The position numbers and the translations under genes are program-made. The notes beneath the pieces are model-generated. The model saw nothing but the letters and a program-made list of their open reading frames with translations, was not told where the DNA came from and did no database searches. Shown here in pieces: positions 58,880-64,000 of a DNA stretch of 64,000 nt. The DNA is from Nymphaea colorata. Its lineage: Eukaryota; Streptophyta; Magnoliopsida; Nymphaeales; Nymphaeaceae. Numbering within the stretch: position 1 is the first letter of the stretch; each line of letters opens with the position of its first letter. The stretch covers positions 2,854,001-2,918,000 of the forward strand of contig NC_045141.1 of NCBI RefSeq assembly GCF_008831285.2. The letters run 5' to 3'.

Positions 58880-60250
58880 GTTTTTGTTTTTCGCATGCAC
58901 TGTAGGGACAATGGGGTCCTCTCCACAATATATTGAGCAATAGAAGTAGATTTTTTTAAAACAAGTGTGGGTCTCTCTCTCATGTCCAAACATCTTTGTA
59001 ATCTTTCCTACAATTTATTCCTTGGTGGCCAGACTTATTGGATGATCTCAGCATTTCCATCATCGCCCTTGGACATATTTTTAAACATGAGTAATATGAG
59101 TTTCATTCTAACACAAGGAAAGACCCACAAAAGGTTTTTCAATAAGGAAAAATTTAGAGCTTTCAAATCAAAGAGCCATAAATCCACAAGTCTTATCATC
59201 CAATTATAAACCAATTTTTCAAGTATTGTGATCTTTTCAAAAGCCTCAAATTTTCAAGCACAAGATTTTCAATTTTTGCACTTTGATGCACATAAGTTTT
59301 TCAAATTTCATACTTCGGTGCACACAAGATTTTCAAATTTCACACCTAGTGTACACAATATTTACAAATTTGCACCTCGGTGCATACATATTTTCAAAAT
59401 TTCGCATGCTCAGAAGTTTTTCAGTTTTGCACATTAATGCACACAAGTTTTCAATTTCGCACATTAGTGTATACCAGTATTCTCATCCACACATCAGTGC
59501 ACTCAAGTTTTCAACTTCATAAGTTTTCATGCTATGTCACACTCCAATTTCCAAAATTTGTGTTATGGTGTAGGGTTTCACGTTTGAGCACAAATTTTCA
59601 CACTTTGACACATAATTTCGCATTTCAATGCTCCTTTTAGTAGCATAACACATGATTTCATCATTTGATAGATAATTTTGTGCTTTAGCACACCTTTTCA
59701 CACTTCTGCGCATATAAGTTTTACAAGGACATGCTCTGGTATAAGATTTCGTGAGTCGGCACACACAAATAAATGTACCGATGCATAAGATTTGATGCTT
59801 TGGTGTTTACAACCAAACACACTTTGGAATAAGATTCAAGCTTTGGTGCACACAAGTAAATGTGCTTTTTCATAAGAATTTGTGCTTCGGTGCACACAAT
59901 TAAACGTACCATTTCTTAAGATTTTGTACTTTGGTGCAAACAAGTTTACAAGTCCCCATATTTGGATGTAAGATTTTACTCATCGATGCATAGAAACAAA
60001 CATGCTTTGGTATAAGATTTTGTGTTTAAGTGCACACAAGTAAATATGCTTCACGATAATATTCTGTGCTTTGGCATACACAAGTAAACATACTATTGCA
60101 TAAGATTTCCTACTTTAGCACCCACAAGTACATGCACCTGAAGACTTGATTTCGCTCTTCTGTGCACATTTGCCTGCCTCAGTGCACACAAACATTACAA
60201 GCATCACACATTCGATAAATACTCATGACAAACTACCATATTGTATCTTG
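58880..60250. repeat. 3' region with GTGCACACAAGTTTTC-type short repeats
   Basis: After a segment resembling 10,370-10,560, the stretch 59,220-60,200 is made of dozens of loose copies of TTCGGTGCACACAAGTTTTC and CATAAGATTTTGTGC. The same style occurs at 17,450-18,200. Short frames (59,228-59,640) follow the repeat and encode nothing recognisable. Confidence 0.6.
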
Positions 60251-63200
60251 AATGCACCAAATGATTTTAGGCAAAAAAATTTTCAGCCAATGATTTGATG
60301 ATCGTCGAAGGACAGAAGTTTCGGTAGGACTGAATTATAATCAATGAAGAGAACTCAAGGAAAGAAAGGAAACCAAAACCTATGATAAGTTACCAACTTT
60401 GACCCTCCTAATGAAACAAGAACTTACCAAGAATTAGTTAAAGAACAAAAGATTGAATTAAATTGAGCAAAACAGGCAAGGCAAGATAAAATGAGCGTTG
60501 AGAGATGGGCTTGGGGCAAATGTAGTAGTTCCACTACATCAGTGCTCGCGAGCACTAGTTACACGTAAAGTTTGATTTGTGTCTATTATGCAAAGTTGTA
60601 TGATCTATAAACAATTGTCTAGTTATGTCAAAGCTTTTTGAACTCAAGCAAGTAAGTATGAGGAGTGTTCCACACCTGGTACCTTAAGACCAACTGGTTT
60701 AGAAGCCAATAACCCAAAACTCATTACAAAGGTTTTGTAGAAAGTTTGATAGATATGACATTGCACATGACAAAACTACAAGATTATCAAAGTGATGGAG
60801 CGTTGTAGTAGCTTGTGGGGTGGTCAGACATTTTCATGCAAGTGATGGTTGGCCTAGAAAAAACAAAAACAAACATGAAAAAAAGCCAAAATGGCCAGGT
60901 CCAACAAAATTGAAAAAGAAAGAAAGCAAACTGTCTGCTGGAAATCGATGTAGCTCAAGTAAAAAATTTTCTGACGATAAAACCGTAAGATTGTTGTGAT
61001 TACAAATCGAGTCAGGATAGTGAAAAGTCCTATGCTAAGAAACCCTATGAAAAGGAGAGAAACTCTTCTTGGCTTATCATTTGTAAATAAAAGAATAACC
61101 ATTTAGATTAATTTCATAATATTAGCTAAGTTTTTGTCCTTGAAGTGAAATGAATCACACAATTCCTTATCTTTGTCAAAATTTCACAAGAATCTCATAG
61201 GTTTTTCACAATAACTTCACAACAATCTCAAAGGCATTTCACAAGAATTTCACAGGCATTCCACGAGCATCACACAATATTCATACTAGGGCATTTTTTT
61301 TAAAGGATATATTCCTTTTTGAAATTCTGGTTTCAAATTTTCATCATTATTTCTAGGGTTTGGTGTTCTGTTTTTGCCACTAAGCATGATGTTTCTAGCT
61401 TAGTAGCAAAGAAAGACATTTGCGAACACCTAAAATTTTTACAAGTGCAAATGATATTTTAACCCTTTACCATGAGATCTTCAAATTGGTTTTAAAAAAC
61501 CAAATTCCAAAAACAAGGGTCATTACTGAGCTAAACAAACATCGGCATTGAATAGCTAGGCCCAGATCACTAGGCCGCCATTGCTGCAAATAACCATTTT
61601 GCCGCTGTCTTGTCCCTCTAACTTGAAAGTAGGGATTTTCATCAAAATTTTGAGAATTTCCTAACATTTGAACGATTAGAGCTTTTCTAAGCTTTACAAA
61701 ATCTCATGAATGATTATAGTTAACTCACTAGGGTTTTCTCAGCTCAAAGTCAGCTAATTCCAGCTAGATCAACTCACTAAGACCATGCACCTATCAATTT
61801 TGGATTACCAAGACCTTGTCAAGTCATGCTGAACTAAACATAAGCTTTCATCAGTGCTCATAGAGTATTTCTTCAATTACTTTCTGTTATGAAGTCTAGA
61901 TTTGAGTTCGGGAGCCATGTCCTAAAATCACAGTGACACATTTTTCACTAGCTCTGGCAGGTCCGAGCTAATGTTCTCTCAATCCAGAGCATGTCAGCTT
62001 GTGTCAAGCTAAGATCACACTCTTCAGTGTCTAGTATAAGTACTTCAGACTTTCATTTCAGTTCCTTCATCCATATTCGAGCTCATTTTCCATTTTACAA
62101 ATTTATGATTTGTCAAGTACAAGACATCAACTTTTAGTGTAGCTCAATATTCAAAGCTAAATTATGATCAATGTGGGCATCAATTTCTCAATTTGTTTGC
62201 ACCATTGTGATCAACAACTCTTCAAATGAGTATTTATAGCTTTGGAATGTGTAGACATGGCTTATATTCAAAGTTTTTATTTTTCCCTTGCCTAGGCTTT
62301 AGATATCCATACAAATTGAATATTTGAGACTTGAAGAGGCAAACGAGGTTATTTTTCCACCATATTTCACAAGATGCTTTATTTTTACCTTGCAGATGTC
62401 TCAATGTAGTCAAGTCACCACACAACCCACCGATTTTGATTTTCATGTCCAGCGTATTTTGGTCATTTGCCACTAGGTGCATAATTTTCACAAAACCCAA
62501 CTTAGGAGGCACATAAACCTAAGTTGACATTTCATACATATTTACATGAATGCAGTAGGCTTGAGCCCACTCTCAGTCCACATCAAATTTCTACTGAACT
62601 AGGTTTTTCAAAAAATAACACCAAGGCTGTGCCTAGTAAACTTGTCCCCAACCTAGGTCTGAATTCACTTTCAAAATTGGGCCCAGCCCATATCTAGCAC
62701 AAATAATTTATCCTAATCGAGCTAGACCCAAGTTCATGCCATTTCTATATCTTCAAAATCTATATCCAGATCTCATGTCCAATTTACATATCTGCATTTC
62801 ATATCCAAATTTCAAATAGATCATTGTAGATTCAGGTCCATTATTTCAATTTCTTAATCTCAACATTACATCTTGATGCAGATTTTTATATCATATCCAA
62901 ATCCATCTTCTAGAATCTTCTTCAAATCTGGTCCCAAATCTATATTCCAGTGTCAAATCTGGTTCCAGGATCCACATGTGAGGTTAATACACATTATATT
63001 CAAATAGTGCATCATGCATTTCTCACTTTGTGCTTAATGTCAATTCATATGAAAGTACATGAATTGTGCAAAATTATTTGTTGAGCACACAACATAGATG
63101 GAATTTGAATTAATATTCATATGTCGTCACAATGGACATTTTTATCTCATGTCTATTTCAAACTATGTTTTTAATGTATGTTTTCTCCACTCTATACTCA

Positions 63201-63258
63201 TCGATCGCTTGTTCTTCACACTTAATGTCAATCTGAATGCTTTATCATGAACTAAACA
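60251..63258. repeat. 3' region and LTR-like block paralogous to 18.2-21.1 kb
   Basis: No gene. It runs parallel to 18,200-21,100 with many shared segments (for example GCTTGTGGGGTGGTCAGACA near 60,816 and GCTTAGTAGCAAAGAAAGAC near 61,398). From about 61,600 it also resembles 55,900-57,250, which fits a 3' LTR matching the 5' LTR upstream of the second gag. Borders could not be placed exactly. Confidence 0.5.
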
Positions 63259-63807
63259 ATACTTCTCCATGCATGCACTGCTTTTCAGCAGTATTGGTAT
63301 CAAATTGACATAATTCATATGCATTTCACGAAGCAGAATAGAGTTTAAAACAACATGTAGGCTTCAAGAACAAAAGGTTGGATTGTCAAAACAAGTTGGC
63401 TCACGTGAAAGGTTGGATTCTCATAAAAGCTGAAAACTGAATTTTCGTAAAGGTTGCATTTCATAAATATTGAAAGTTGAATTTTCAAAAGCTCAATTTT
63501 GTAAAAGACAGTTTAAAAGTTAGATTTTTATATACTTCTCCATGCATGCACTGCTTTGCAGAAGTATTAGTATCAAATTGACATAATTCATATGCATTTC
63601 ACAAAGCATAATAAAGTTTAAAACAACATGTAGGCTTCAAGCACAAAAGGTTGGATTGTCAAAACAAGTTGGCTCACGTGAAAGGTTGGATTCTCATAAA
63701 AGCTGAAGAAACTGAATTTTTGTAAAAGTTGCATTTCATAAATATTGAAAGTTGAATTTTCAAAAGCTCAATTTTGTACAAGACAGTTTAAAAGTTAGAT
63801 TTTTATA
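63259..63807. repeat. 273-bp tandem duplication
   Basis: Two adjacent copies starting ATACTTCTCCATGCATGCAC at 63,259 and 63,532, differing at a handful of positions. Within each copy, GAAAGTTGAATTTTCA-like motifs recur, and they continue singly to the window end. Confidence 0.92.
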
Positions 63808-64000
63808 CGCATAAATTCACATAAAACTGGAGTTTCATAAAAGTTGGATCTTCAAAGAAAGTTGAAAGTTGGATTTTCATAAAGTTTGAATTTTCATAAA
63901 TGTTGAAAGTTGACGGCCCAGTATGAGAGGCTTGAAAGTTGTGTGTCCTTGTGTGAAAGGCCTAAAAGTTGGATGACCTTGTATAAGAGGTTAAGAAGTT
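63808..64000. other. Repeat-like sequence to the window end
   Basis: Short recurring GTTGGATTTTCATAAA and GAGAGGCTTGAAAGTTG motifs; no gene. Confidence 0.5.

Noticed and set aside
1-64000. CRISPR arrays, rRNA genes, bacterial operons or virus-like gene clusters
   Set aside because: None seen; the regularly repeated sequences are tandem duplications, microsatellites or retroelement repeats.

Overview
The window is nuclear DNA of a flowering plant. It is AT-rich, holds one gene split into ten exons by introns with standard GT..AG borders, and is otherwise built from decayed LTR retrotransposons, small inverted-repeat transposons and simple repeats. There are no bacterial-type operons, no CRISPR array, and no rRNA or tRNA gene that I can support. 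The species cannot be named from the sequence.

Layout. (1) 1-5,730: LTR-like sequence interrupted by a minus-strand, internally deleted Ty3/gypsy-type element with LTRs of about 2.9 kb (1,093-5,730). (2) 5,731-21,100: a heavily decayed Ty3/gypsy element on the plus strand. It has gag (9.15-10.3 kb), the RT end with RNase H, an extra RNase H and integrase (11.77-13.7 kb), a degenerate repeat tract (14.2-17.1 kb) and a long 3' region. The extra RNase H and the gag zinc-knuckle type suggest the Tat branch. (3) 21.1-27.5 kb: decayed non-coding repeats. (4) 27,519-30,635: a plus-strand solo copy of the 3-kb LTR seen in region 1. (5) 30,710-32,839: an inverted-repeat element with PIF/Harbinger hallmarks that carries a broken PPR gene piece. 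(6) 35.2-46.2 kb: the only intact host gene, a two-ACT-domain plastid-type protein of the ACR11/ACR12 class (292 codons). Its fourth intron holds a hAT-type element (37,719-43,950), inside which sits a copia element (38,310-43,789). Each insertion has its own target-site duplication. (7) 46.8-48.3 kb: two more short inverted-repeat elements. (8) 48.3-57.6 kb: non-coding and LTR-like sequence. (9) 57.7-63.2 kb: a second decayed copy of the region-2 family, with gag only. (10) 63.26-64.0 kb: tandem duplications.

The one working gene is probably involved in plastid nitrogen metabolism, since its Arabidopsis relative ACR11 is reported to act on ferredoxin-dependent glutamate synthase. Everything else is mobile DNA or its remains, and no retroelement reading frame here is intact. 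I found no undescribed functional system. The most interesting structures are the three-layer nested insertion in the ACR-type gene, the Harbinger-like element with a captured PPR fragment, and several perfect or near-perfect hairpins not explained by the elements around them.
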